Positions 7,918-15,857 of a DNA stretch of 34,820 nt are shown here, piece after piece. The translations under genes and the position numbers were made by a program. The stretch is from Gemmatimonadota bacterium. GTDB taxonomy: Bacteria > Gemmatimonadota > Gemmatimonadetes > Gemmatimonadales > Gemmatimonadaceae. The notes beneath the pieces were generated by a model. The model saw only the letters and a program-made list of their open reading frames with translations, made no database searches and had not been told where the DNA came from. The stretch lies in assembly GCA_947461225.1 (NCBI GenBank), contig CANHJV010000022.1, forward strand, positions 1 to 34,820, given 5' to 3'. Position 1 is the first letter of the stretch; every line of letters starts with the position of its first letter.

Positions 7918-8793
7918 ATGATTCGTTCAATGACGGGCTTCGGCCAGGCAGAAGGCACAGTCGGCACCTCTCGGGTGCTCGTCGAAGTGCGCACGGTCAA
8001 TCATCGGTTTTTCTCGCCGAGCATCAAGTTGCCGGGCGCCTATGGGCGCTGGGAAACCGAGGTGCGCGAGGCGATGCGGCTCAAGGTGAGCCGCGGCCAC
8101 GTGACGCTGACGGCCCGAAGCGAGCGTCTCGCCACGCAGGCCGTCGCCATCGACGACGAGCGCTTTGCCGCCGTGGTCGCGCAGCTGCGTGATCTGCACG
8201 ACCGGCATGGCCTGTCGGGCGGCGTCGATCTCGCCACCGTGCTCCGCATGCCGGATGTGATGTCGGCGCCTCGCGAGGAGGAGGACACCGGCACGGTGAC
8301 CGATCTGGTCGCCATCGTGGAGCGTGCCCTCGAGCACCTCGGACGTGCCCGGGCCGAGGAGGGCGCCCGCCTCGCCACGGTCTTGCGGGAGCGCCTGGAG
8401 ATGGTGGACTCGGCGCTCCAGCGCATCGCGCTCCGGGCGCCCGAGCGCCTCCTGGCCCAGCGCGATCGCCTTCGGGCGGCCGTGCGGGAGCTGGCCGACG
8501 GGTTGGCGGTCGACGAGGTCCGTTTGGCGCAGGAGATCGCCATTCTGGCCGATCGCATGGACGTGAGCGAGGAGCTGGACCGGTTCCGGTCCCATGTCAC
8601 CGCCTTTCACAGCGTCCTCTCGGACACGGGCGGGGAACCGGTTGGCAAGCGATTGGGCTTTCTCCTACAGGAAATGCTCCGGGAGGCGAATACCACCGGG
8701 AGCAAGGCGGCCGACGCCGCGATCCTTCACGATGTGGTCGGCGTGAAGGAAGAGCTCGAACGAATCCGGGAACAGGTCGAGAATCTCGAGTGA
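7918..8793 (+). CDS. yicC: YicC family endoribonuclease
   Basis: A 291-residue YicC/YloC protein, known in several bacteria as an endoribonuclease acting in RNA turnover. The N-terminal signature is MIRSMTGFGQAEGTV, followed by VEVRTVNHRFF; the C-terminal DUF1732-type end is RLGFLLQEMLREANTTGSKAAD with LERIREQVENLE. The ATG at 7918 gives this N-terminus exactly. Its stop overlaps the gmk start as GTGA, the common yicC-gmk-rpoZ arrangement. Confidence 0.93.
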   Translation: MIRSMTGFGQAEGTVGTSRVLVEVRTVNHRFFSPSIKLPGAYGRWETEVREAMRLKVSRGHVTLTARSERLATQAVAIDDERFAAVVAQLRDLHDRHGLSGGVDLATVLRMPDVMSAPREEEDTGTVTDLVAIVERALEHLGRARAEEGARLATVLRERLEMVDSALQRIALRAPERLLAQRDRLRAAVRELADGLAVDEVRLAQEIAILADRMDVSEELDRFRSHVTAFHSVLSDTGGEPVGKRLGFLLQEMLREANTTGSKAADAAILHDVVGVKEELERIREQVENLE

Positions 8794-9437
8794 GTCCATT
8801 TCCGGTCATCTTGTCCGCTCCGTCTGGGGGCGGAAAAACCACGATTGCGCGCCGCGTGCTGGAGCGGCGGGCCGATGTGGGTTATTCTGTTAGCTGTACC
8901 ACGCGTTCTCCTCGGGACGGTGAGGTGGACGGGCGCGACTATCGATTCATCAGTCTGGAGGCGTTCGCTGCCGCTCGGGTTGCGGGAGAGTTTGCTGAGT
9001 GGGCTGAGGTGCACGGCAACTTCTACGGGACGATGCGCTCCGAAATTCAGCGTGTGCTGAACGCCGGTCAGCACGTGCTGATGGACATCGACGTGCAGGG
9101 CGCACGACAGTTTCATGTCGCGTTCCCCGATACCGTGCTGATTTTTGTCTTGCCGCCGTCGGGCGAGGTGCTGAAGTCTCGGCTCTCGGCGCGGAAGAGC
9201 GAAGATCGCGAGCGGTTGCTCGTTCGTCTGCGGAACGCCCGAGCGGAGCTGGGAGAGGTGGGACGTTACCATTATGTGGTGGTGAACGACGATCTCGACC
9301 GCGCGGTGGATCAGGTCAGTGCAATCATCGATGCGGAAGGACTGCGACACGACCGGGTGCACGAGGTCGAGGCGCAGGTCGAGGCGCTTATTGCGCAGCT
9401 CGAAGAAGAAATCCACGTTTTCAGCAAGGGCGACTGA
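8790..9437 (+). CDS. gmk: Guanylate kinase
   Basis: Phosphorylates GMP to GDP with ATP. The 215-residue product has the P-loop LSAPSGGGKTTIA, the GMP-binding motif TTRSPRDGEVDGRDY, and EWAEVHGNFYGT and LMDIDVQGARQ, all in the expected order. It starts at GTG 8790, overlapping yicC by 4 nt. Followed after 3 nt by rpoZ, as in many bacteria. Confidence 0.96.
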   Translation: MSPFPVILSAPSGGGKTTIARRVLERRADVGYSVSCTTRSPRDGEVDGRDYRFISLEAFAAARVAGEFAEWAEVHGNFYGTMRSEIQRVLNAGQHVLMDIDVQGARQFHVAFPDTVLIFVLPPSGEVLKSRLSARKSEDRERLLVRLRNARAELGEVGRYHYVVVNDDLDRAVDQVSAIIDAEGLRHDRVHEVEAQVEALIAQLEEEIHVFSKGD

Positions 9438-9440
9438 CGC

Positions 9441-9647
9441 ATGCAGGTTTTTACTCCGTCCGACGTGTCGAAGCACGCGGCCAACAAGTATCTGAGCGTG
9501 CTCATCGCGGCCAAGTTCGCGCGCGTGCTCAACGAGTTCCCCCGCGATCGCTCAGCGCATGAGAAGAAGCTCACGACGCGCGCGCTCGAGGAGCTCGCTC
9601 ATGGTGAGATCGAGTACCGCGTGGTGCCGCGCCGCCGTCCGGGTTGA
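9441..9647 (+). CDS. rpoZ: RNA polymerase omega subunit
   Basis: The 68-residue omega subunit promotes assembly of RNA polymerase by holding beta-prime. It shows the compact omega core: NKYLSVLIAAKFARVLNEF followed by KKLTTRALEELAHGEIEYRVV. Length is normal for short omegas. It closes the yicC-gmk-rpoZ unit and is followed by a strong terminator. Confidence 0.9.
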   Translation: MQVFTPSDVSKHAANKYLSVLIAAKFARVLNEFPRDRSAHEKKLTTRALEELAHGEIEYRVVPRRRPG

Positions 9648-9671
9648 GCTCACGCCGCTCGCTGGACCCCC

Positions 9672-9710
9672 GCGCCGCGCCGTGACGATCGTCCCGGCGC
9701 GGCGCCTTTT
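9672..9710 (+). terminator. Strong intrinsic terminator after rpoZ
   Basis: A perfect 11-bp GC stem (GCGCCGCGCCG at 9672-9682, CGGCGCGGCGC at 9695-9705) with a 12-nt loop, followed by CTTTTCT. It separates the gmk-rpoZ unit from the coaBC relic. Confidence 0.85.
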
Positions 9711-9739
9711 CTCCCCCCTCAGCGCCCTCGCCTGTTCCT

Positions 9740-9880
9740 GTGCGTCCCTTCGACCGTCAGCGCATTCTGCTCGGGGTCACCGGCGGCATCGCGTCCTACA
9801 AGGCGATGCCGCTGCGCAGCACGACGCAGATGGCGGATGAGATGGTCGATCGCATCGAGGTGCTGCTTCGTGGACGCTAA
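9740..9880 (+). pseudogene. coaBC: Internally deleted relic of coaBC
   Basis: A 46-codon frame (GTG to TAA). Its first ~22 residues, VRPFDRQRILLGVTGGIASYKA, match the start of the flavoprotein domain of CoaBC (phosphopantothenoylcysteine synthase/decarboxylase, coenzyme A synthesis). The rest, PLRSTTQMADEMVDRIEVLL, resembles the CoaBC C-terminus (a PL-x-S-K-x-x-(L/V)A-x-x-(I/L)LD-x-I pattern). The ~350 residues between, holding both active sites, are absent, and the joint keeps the frame near 9800-9808. The place after gmk-rpoZ and overlapping the next gene by 11 nt is the usual coaBC locus. The product cannot be an enzyme. A true deletion with coaBC elsewhere, or a collapsed or chimeric assembly, could both explain it. 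Confidence 0.72.
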
Positions 9881-10985
9881 GGATCGTCTCCGCCGATACC
9901 TCGAGCAGCGTCGTGAGCTCGGTGAGTCCGAGTTGGTGCTTGACGGCCTCTCCGTCGATGAAGTGATGACGATGGTCGGCGCGAAGTCGTCCGCCCCCAG
10001 GGGCGCCAGCGCGCTCGCGCAGCCGACCGCGAAAGCGCGAACACAGACGCCGGTGGAGGCGCCGCTCGAGGGCCCACCGACACCGGCAGCGGCGCCCCCA
10101 GAGCCTGGCGTGCGCTTCGATCAGGCGGCCACGACTGACTGGCGTGAAGCACTTCGCAATGCCGGCGCGATGCGCCCCAGCGACTCGCTCGTGCCGCCGC
10201 CTGCGGCGACGGCATCCTCCGGCGCCGGTGTGGGGGCAGGGACCGCCAAACCGGTCGACGCCCCAGCCGCGAGCGCGACGGCCAACACGACGGCCGACCG
10301 GCTCGTCACGGACCTTCCGACGTGGTTGTCTGCGCTTGAGCTTCCGCTCGGGATCGAGGCGGGGCGGTTGCGCGTGTTCGCGGGCGCGCCTGACGTCGCG
10401 AGTCTGCCCACCCTTGACGCGGTCGCCGAGCATGTGGCCGGTTGCACGCGCTGTGCGCTGTACACATCGGCCAAGCGTCATGTGCCAGGCGAGGGCAACC
10501 CCACGGCAGAGCTGCTCTGTGTCGGTGAAGCGCCTGGCGTGCACGAAGATGAGCAGGGGCGCCCCTTCGTGGGTGAAGCCGGTGAGTTGTTCACCAAGAT
10601 TCTCGGCGCGATTCATTTGGCGCGCGAGGATGTCTACCTCTGCGACGTGCTCAAGCATCGAACGCCGGGCAATCGGGATCCGTTGCCGGAGGAAGTCGAC
10701 GCCTGCCAGCCGTACCTGCTGCGTCAGATCGAGCTCGTGCGGCCTCGCGTCATTCTCGCGCTCGGTCGCTTTGCGGCGCAGACGCTACTCCAGACCACCA
10801 CGGGCATCGGTGCCTTACGTGGTCGCATCCATCGTTTTCACGGCGTACCACTCATCGTGACGTATCATCCGGCGGCGTTGCTGCGCAACGAGTCGTGGAA
10901 GCGCCCGACGTGGGAAGACGTGAAGCTTGCCCGTCGTATTCTCGATGCATCGCGCTCGGCCAGCGCGGACACCACGGCACCATGA
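9870..10985 (+). CDS. Family 4 uracil-DNA glycosylase
   Basis: Removes uracil from DNA in base-excision repair. From the GTG at 9870 the product is 371 residues. Residues 1-180 are a low-complexity Ala/Pro linker region; the catalytic domain follows. Motif 1 is GEAPGVHEDEQGRPFVG, motif 2 is VTYHPAALLRN. The family's Fe-S ligands are C-x2-C ... C-x14-17-C; here Cys192, Cys195 and Cys279 are present, but the third position is His263 (VLKHRTPGNRDP), with Cys258 five residues earlier. UdgX-type relatives also carry His near here. It overlaps the coaBC relic by 11 nt and dnaB by 4 nt. The GTG start is favoured because the upstream 11 codons lie inside the relic in another frame. Confidence 0.88.
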   Translation: MDAKDRLRRYLEQRRELGESELVLDGLSVDEVMTMVGAKSSAPRGASALAQPTAKARTQTPVEAPLEGPPTPAAAPPEPGVRFDQAATTDWREALRNAGAMRPSDSLVPPPAATASSGAGVGAGTAKPVDAPAASATANTTADRLVTDLPTWLSALELPLGIEAGRLRVFAGAPDVASLPTLDAVAEHVAGCTRCALYTSAKRHVPGEGNPTAELLCVGEAPGVHEDEQGRPFVGEAGELFTKILGAIHLAREDVYLCDVLKHRTPGNRDPLPEEVDACQPYLLRQIELVRPRVILALGRFAAQTLLQTTTGIGALRGRIHRFHGVPLIVTYHPAALLRNESWKRPTWEDVKLARRILDASRSASADTTAP

Positions 10986-12478
10986 CCAGTCTCGTTGTTC
11001 CTAACGCCGCTGTACCGGCCGCTCGCGATCCGTTCAAGGAACGCCGGCCTCCCTGGTCCGAGGAGGCCGAGCAGGCCGTCCTTGGCGCCATGCTGCTCGA
11101 CGCCGACGCCGTCATGCGTGCGGCGGAGCACGTCGACGATACCATGTTCTACCGTGAGGGGCATCGCCGTCTCTTCCGCGCCATGATCTCGATCACGGAG
11201 CGCGGTGGCGTTATCGATCCGCTCACCTTGGCCGACGAGCTGGAACGGCGCGGCGAGCTCGAGCACGCCGGTGGCCGAGAGTATCTCGGCTTCCTGCTGG
11301 ATGCGGTCCCGACGGTGGCGAACGTGGAATACCACGCCCGCATCGTGAAGGAGCGCGCGTTGCTGCGCCGCCTCATCGAAGTCTCGACCGAAATTGTGTC
11401 GGAGGCGTTTGAGGGGCGCACCGCGGCGTCGGATCTGCTCGACTCCGCCGAGTCACGCATCTTTTCGCTGAGCCAGACGAGAGAACGGTCCGGCTTTTCG
11501 CGCATTAAAGAGCTGCTCTGGCCGGCCATGGAGAAGCTCGAACTGCTCGCGCAGCGCGAGGCCGCCATCACGGGCGTGCCGAGCGGCTTCAACGAGCTCG
11601 ATTTTATGACGTCGGGTTTCCAGCCGGCCGATCTGGTGATCGTCGCGGCGCGTCCGTCGATGGGCAAGACCGCGTTCACGTTGAATATCGCGCAGCATGC
11701 GGCAATCACCGCCAAAGTGCCGGTGGCGTTCTTTTCGCTCGAAATGAGCAAGGAGTCGCTGGTGCAGCGAATGCTCGCCTCGGAAGCGCTCATCGATGCG
11801 CAGGCGCTGCGTAAGGGCGGTAGGGCTCTCGACGAATCGATGCCACGTTTGGCGCAGGCTGCTGGTATCCTGAGCCATGCGCCCATCTTCATCGACGACA
11901 CGCCCGGCATCACGCTCCTCGATATGCGCGCCAAGGCGCGTCGGCTCAAGTCCGAGCACGACCTCGGGCTCATCATCGTCGACTACCTGCAGCTCATGAC
12001 GGGACCGGCCGGCGTCGAGAACCGACAGCAGGAAGTCTCGCAGATTTCGCGCGGCCTCAAGGCCCTAGCGAAGGAACTTGGCGTTCCCGTTGTGGCGCTT
12101 TCTCAGCTGTCGCGTGCGCCGGAACAGCGCACCGGCGACGACAAGGGACGTCCACAGCTCTCCGATCTTCGAGAGTCGGGCGCGATCGAGCAGGACGCTG
12201 ACGTCATCATGTTTATTTTCCGACAGGAAGTGTACGCCGAACGCGACGAGAACGGCCGGCTCAAGGATCCGGATCTCGAGGGGCGCGCGGAAATCATCAT
12301 CGGCAAGCAGCGTAACGGACCTATCGGAAGTGCTCGCCTGTACTTCCATAAGCAGTACACGCGTTTCGACAACTTCTCGGCGCGTCAGGAGTCGTCGAAC
12401 TACGGCGGTTCGAAGCCCGATTTCGGTGGGCCCAAGCTGGTGAAGGGTGCCGACGATTTCGGCGGGACACCGTTCTGA
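10982..12478 (+). CDS. dnaB: Replicative DNA helicase DnaB
   Basis: Hexameric 5'-3' helicase that unwinds the replication fork. The 498-residue product has the N-terminal domain (PPWSEEAEQAVLGAMLLD), the linker, and the RecA-like C-terminal domain with Walker A ARPSMGKTAF, FFSLEMSKESLVQRML, the Walker B segment LGLIIVDYLQLM and the arginine-rich SQLSRAPEQR. No intein interrupts it. The C-terminal ~35 residues are a glycine-rich tail (YGGSKPDFGGPKL, ending DDFGGTPF). It starts ATGA over the glycosylase stop. Confidence 0.97.
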   Translation: MTSLVVPNAAVPAARDPFKERRPPWSEEAEQAVLGAMLLDADAVMRAAEHVDDTMFYREGHRRLFRAMISITERGGVIDPLTLADELERRGELEHAGGREYLGFLLDAVPTVANVEYHARIVKERALLRRLIEVSTEIVSEAFEGRTAASDLLDSAESRIFSLSQTRERSGFSRIKELLWPAMEKLELLAQREAAITGVPSGFNELDFMTSGFQPADLVIVAARPSMGKTAFTLNIAQHAAITAKVPVAFFSLEMSKESLVQRMLASEALIDAQALRKGGRALDESMPRLAQAAGILSHAPIFIDDTPGITLLDMRAKARRLKSEHDLGLIIVDYLQLMTGPAGVENRQQEVSQISRGLKALAKELGVPVVALSQLSRAPEQRTGDDKGRPQLSDLRESGAIEQDADVIMFIFRQEVYAERDENGRLKDPDLEGRAEIIIGKQRNGPIGSARLYFHKQYTRFDNFSARQESSNYGGSKPDFGGPKLVKGADDFGGTPF

Positions 12479-12488
12479 GCCCGTCGTA

Positions 12489-13886
12489 ATGGCCAAGGCG
12501 AAAACGGTGTATCGGTGCACCGAATGTGGCGCCGAATTTCCCAAGTGGGCGGGACGCTGCGAGAGCTGCGGTGCGTGGAATACGCTCGGTGAGGAGTTCG
12601 TATCGAACACGCCAACGAGCAAGCGTACGGCGGCGCGTAGTGTTCCCGGCATGGCGGCGAGCACCGTCACCCTAGGGCATGTCACCGCCGCCGATACGCC
12701 ACGATGGATGACGCAGCTCAACGAGTTCGATTTCGTGCTCGGAGGCGGACTCGTACCCGGAAGCATGGTGCTCGTTGGTGGAGAGCCCGGGATCGGCAAG
12801 AGTACGCTCTTGTTGCAAGTCGCGGCCCGTCTCGAGGCGGCTGGGCTTGCCACGCTGTACGTGTCCGGCGAAGAGAGCGCGCTACAAGTGCGTTTGCGCG
12901 CTGACCGCCTGGCCGAGGATGCCTCACCGGTGTCGTTGCTCACGGAGACGTCGCTTGAGACGATTCTGGCCACGGCCGCACAGCCGACAGCGGATGGCCG
13001 TCGCATCAGCGTCCTGATCGTCGACTCAGTACAGACGGTGCACACCGAGTTGCTGGAAGGGGCACCCGGTAACGTCGGGCAGGTGCGTGAGTGTGCCGCG
13101 CGCCTGATGCGTTTCGCCAAGGACACAGGGACGGCGGTGTTCGTGATTGGGCATGTCACCAAAGGCGGTGGCATAGCCGGCCCGAAGACGCTCGAGCATA
13201 TCGTCGACACCGTGCTGTACTTCGAAGGCGACGGGACCCTCGATCATCGCGTGCTGCGTGCTACGAAGAACCGTTTTGGATCCGTCGACGAGATCGGCGT
13301 GTTTCGGATGGTCGGTACGGGACTCATTCCCGTCGAGAATCCGTCGGCGCTGTTCCTCGGTGATCGTCGCGATGTGGCCAGCGGCAGTGCTGTGTGTGCA
13401 CTGATGGAGGGCACGCGTCCGGTGCTCGTGGAAGTGCAAGCGCTCGCGGCGCGTGCCGGATTTGGCACCCCGCAGCGCGTCGCCAATGGCATTGACGCAC
13501 GCCGGCTAGCGCTCTTACTGGCCGTACTCGATAAGCGCGGAGGCTTCTCCTGCGCTCAGCTTGATGTGTTCTGCAACATCGTTGGTGGGATGCGCGTGCA
13601 GGAACCGAGCGTTGATCTCGCCATCGTGGCCGCGATCGCGTCGAGCGTGGTCGACAAACCCCTCCCAGCCCAAGCGGTTTTCCTCGGCGAGGTGGGACTG
13701 GGCGGCGAAGTACGTCCGGTGTCGCAGGTGGAACGGCGGCTTGCCGAAGCCGCGAAGCTTGGCATGACGCGCGCCTATCTCTCGGATCGCGCCATCCCGC
13801 GCCGGGTGTCCGGGGACATCACCCTGATCGGCGTGCGAACCTTGGGCGACGTGCTCCAGAAAACCGTAGGGAAGGATGCCACATGA
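12489..13886 (+). CDS. radA: DNA repair protein RadA
   Basis: RecA-like ATPase that processes recombination intermediates and drives branch migration. The 465-residue product begins with the zinc finger Cys10-x2-Cys13-x10-Cys24-x2-Cys27, then Walker A GGEPGIGKST, the RadA-specific KNRFG motif (RATKNRFGSVDEIG) and a C-terminal Lon-like domain (DLAIVAAIASSV, FLGEVGLGGEVRPV). It starts 10 nt after dnaB and overlaps ispD by 4 nt. Confidence 0.96.
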   Translation: MAKAKTVYRCTECGAEFPKWAGRCESCGAWNTLGEEFVSNTPTSKRTAARSVPGMAASTVTLGHVTAADTPRWMTQLNEFDFVLGGGLVPGSMVLVGGEPGIGKSTLLLQVAARLEAAGLATLYVSGEESALQVRLRADRLAEDASPVSLLTETSLETILATAAQPTADGRRISVLIVDSVQTVHTELLEGAPGNVGQVRECAARLMRFAKDTGTAVFVIGHVTKGGGIAGPKTLEHIVDTVLYFEGDGTLDHRVLRATKNRFGSVDEIGVFRMVGTGLIPVENPSALFLGDRRDVASGSAVCALMEGTRPVLVEVQALAARAGFGTPQRVANGIDARRLALLLAVLDKRGGFSCAQLDVFCNIVGGMRVQEPSVDLAIVAAIASSVVDKPLPAQAVFLGEVGLGGEVRPVSQVERRLAEAAKLGMTRAYLSDRAIPRRVSGDITLIGVRTLGDVLQKTVGKDAT

Positions 13887-14659
13887 GTGAGATGCCCGCA
13901 GCGCCACGGCGCGTGATCCCGCCGCCCGTCATCGCGTCACGCGCCGACGAATCGGTTGCGCTCGATGGCGTCGTGCGCGACGTGGGGGTGGTGATCGTGG
14001 CCGGTGGATCCGGGTCGCGTACCGGGAGCGCCGAGCTGAAGCAGTTCCGCTGGGTCGCCGGTAAGCCCGCGCTGTTGCACAGTGTGCAAACCTTCATGGC
14101 GCGCCCCGATGTCGCGATCGTCGTGGTCGTGTTGCCGAAGGCGTACGCGGCCGATCCGCCACCCTGGTTGTTCCAGTGTGACGTCGATCGACTACTCGTC
14201 TCCGTGGGCGGTCGCGAACGGCACGAAAGCGTCGTGAATGGCCTGGAGGATCTGCCGGAAGAGGTGGTCATTGCCGTCGTGCACGATGCGGCGCGTCCGC
14301 TCGTTACGGATGCCACCATCGACCGCGTGATCGCCGAGGCGAGGAAAGGCCACGGCGCCGTCGCGGCGCTACCGGTGGTCGATACGCTTAAAGAAGTGGA
14401 TGGCGATGGCCGCATCGTGCGCACCGTGGATCGCACCAATCTCTGGCGCGCGCAGACGCCGCAGGCGTTTCCACGCACGATGCTCGAGCAGGCGCACGTG
14501 GCGGCTCGTCGCGATGGCATCGGCGCGACCGATGACGCCGGACTGTGCGAGCGACTGGGGTTGCCGGTGGTGGTCGTTCGCGGGAGCGAGCGTGGCATGA
14601 AAATCACCGAGGATGTCGATTTCGCCCGGGCCGACGCCCTCAGCATGCTTCCGGAGTAG
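13883..14659 (+). CDS. ispD: 2-C-methyl-D-erythritol 4-phosphate cytidylyltransferase
   Basis: Third step of the MEP isoprenoid pathway: transfers CMP from CTP to MEP. The 258-residue product has the nucleotide-binding loop VVIVAGGSGSRTG, then VGGRERHESVVNGL, VHDAARPLV, ALPVVDTLKEVD and the C-terminal EDVDFARADAL. The canonical loop reads G-x-R-M ... P-K-Q; here it is GSRTGSAELKQF, with Leu for the usual Pro. A ~33-residue N-terminal extension precedes the domain; a start further in is possible, although ATGA coupling to radA supports 13883. No ispF neighbour is present. Confidence 0.92.
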   Translation: MSEMPAAPRRVIPPPVIASRADESVALDGVVRDVGVVIVAGGSGSRTGSAELKQFRWVAGKPALLHSVQTFMARPDVAIVVVVLPKAYAADPPPWLFQCDVDRLLVSVGGRERHESVVNGLEDLPEEVVIAVVHDAARPLVTDATIDRVIAEARKGHGAVAALPVVDTLKEVDGDGRIVRTVDRTNLWRAQTPQAFPRTMLEQAHVAARRDGIGATDDAGLCERLGLPVVVVRGSERGMKITEDVDFARADALSMLPE

Positions 14660-15343
14660 GTGCGGGTGTCCGTGCATCGCGACGCGCTCACCATCCCGTT
14701 CTGGTCCCCCGTTGAGGTCGAGACGGCGCTGCGTGACGCGATCGCACAGCTCACGGAACGGCGCGTTCTCGCCTATCCCACGGAGACCGTATACGGATTC
14801 GGCACGGCCGTCGATCATGCGTCCGTGGAAGCGCTGGTGCAGATGAAGGGCCGTCCGCCCGGCAAGCCGTTTCTTTTGCTCATCAACGATCCGGCACAAA
14901 TCGCCCGTCTCGACCTGCATCTGCCGACGTATGCGTCCACGCTGGCGGCACGCTTCTGGCCCGGTCCGCTGACGCTCGTGCTCCGCGGCGGTGATCAGCG
15001 TGTTTCGGCGCGATTGCGCGGACCCGAAGGCGGCGTGGCGGTTCGCTGGACGCCACACGTCGGGCTGCAGCGCCTCCTTGCCGCGTACGGCGAGCCGATC
15101 ACGAGCACGAGTGCGAACAGACCCGGGGTTCCACCTGCGATGACGGCCGCTGAAATTGTACAGCAGTGGCCGGACGCCATTCATCGCGGTCTGCTGCACG
15201 TGCTCGACGGGGGGCGACTCGCCCCGTCCCGTTCTTCGACGGTGGTGGACTGTACTGGACGTCGTGCCCGTGTGATCCGTCCGGGCGTGGTGACAGCGAT
15301 CCAGCTGCGCGAATGCGTGCCGGATCTCGTAGGCGATACCTAA
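14660..15343 (+). CDS. tsaC: L-threonylcarbamoyladenylate synthase (Sua5/YrdC)
   Basis: Makes threonylcarbamoyl-AMP for the t6A37 modification of ANN-decoding tRNAs. The 227-residue product is a YrdC domain without the extra Sua5 domain: RRVLAYPTETVYGFG, KGRPPGKPFLLL, FWPGPLTLVLR, and ITSTSANRPGVPP are all family motifs. It starts at GTG directly after the ispD stop (a second GTG two codons on is equally possible). A phosphatase follows, the ywlC-ywlE pairing known from Bacillus. Confidence 0.93.
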   Translation: MRVSVHRDALTIPFWSPVEVETALRDAIAQLTERRVLAYPTETVYGFGTAVDHASVEALVQMKGRPPGKPFLLLINDPAQIARLDLHLPTYASTLAARFWPGPLTLVLRGGDQRVSARLRGPEGGVAVRWTPHVGLQRLLAAYGEPITSTSANRPGVPPAMTAAEIVQQWPDAIHRGLLHVLDGGRLAPSRSSTVVDCTGRRARVIRPGVVTAIQLRECVPDLVGDT

Positions 15344-15367
15344 CTTCCGCCGAGGGGCGCGCACCGC

Positions 15368-15832
15368 ATGCATTTGCTCTTCGTCTGTACTGGCAACACC
15401 TGTCGAAGCCCGCTCGCTGAGGTGATCGCGCGGCGCATGATCGTCGACCGTGCGATTCCCGACGTGACGGTTGGCAGCGCCGGCACCAGTGCATGGGCTG
15501 ACTCACCGGCGTCGGATGGCGCCTTGCTGGTGGCACTCGAGCAGGGGCTCGATCTCGGCGATCATCGGTCGCGGCCCCTCGCGCAGGAGCTCGTGAGTGA
15601 TGCGCAGGTCATCCTCACGATGGGCCCGCACCACCTCGACCGCGCCGAGGCGCTCGGTGGGACGGGGCGGTCGTGGTTGCTAACCGATTATGCCGGTGGC
15701 ACGCCTCGTCCGGTCAGTGATCCGTTCGGCGGGGGTCTCGACGTCTATCGTGCGACGTATGTGGAACTTGAGCAAGCGATGAGCGCGGTGCTGGACCGGA
15801 TTGTCGCCGATCGCTCGCGCGGCACCGACTGA
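15368..15832 (+). CDS. Low-molecular-weight phosphatase, YwlE-like
   Basis: A 154-residue LMW protein phosphatase. The P-loop is Cys7-TGNTC-Arg13-S at the N-terminus (FVCTGNTCRSPLAEVI) and the general acid is Asp118 (PVSDPFGG). Thr11 in the loop matches the residue that makes Bacillus YwlE a protein-arginine phosphatase, whereas tyrosine phosphatases of this fold usually carry Ile there. Its place beside the Sua5/YrdC gene also mirrors Bacillus. Substrate remains inference; no mcsB-like arginine kinase is in the window. A TAACTTC box at 15341-15347, overlapping the tsaC stop, may be part of a promoter. Confidence 0.87.
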   Translation: MHLLFVCTGNTCRSPLAEVIARRMIVDRAIPDVTVGSAGTSAWADSPASDGALLVALEQGLDLGDHRSRPLAQELVSDAQVILTMGPHHLDRAEALGGTGRSWLLTDYAGGTPRPVSDPFGGGLDVYRATYVELEQAMSAVLDRIVADRSRGTD

Positions 15833-15857
15833 GGCATCGCTGCTCATGGAGCGTCCG

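Noticed and set aside
12065-13210. 381-codon open frame on the minus strand
   Set aside because: Antisense across dnaB and radA, both with complete family motifs; low-complexity Ser/Thr/Pro translation.
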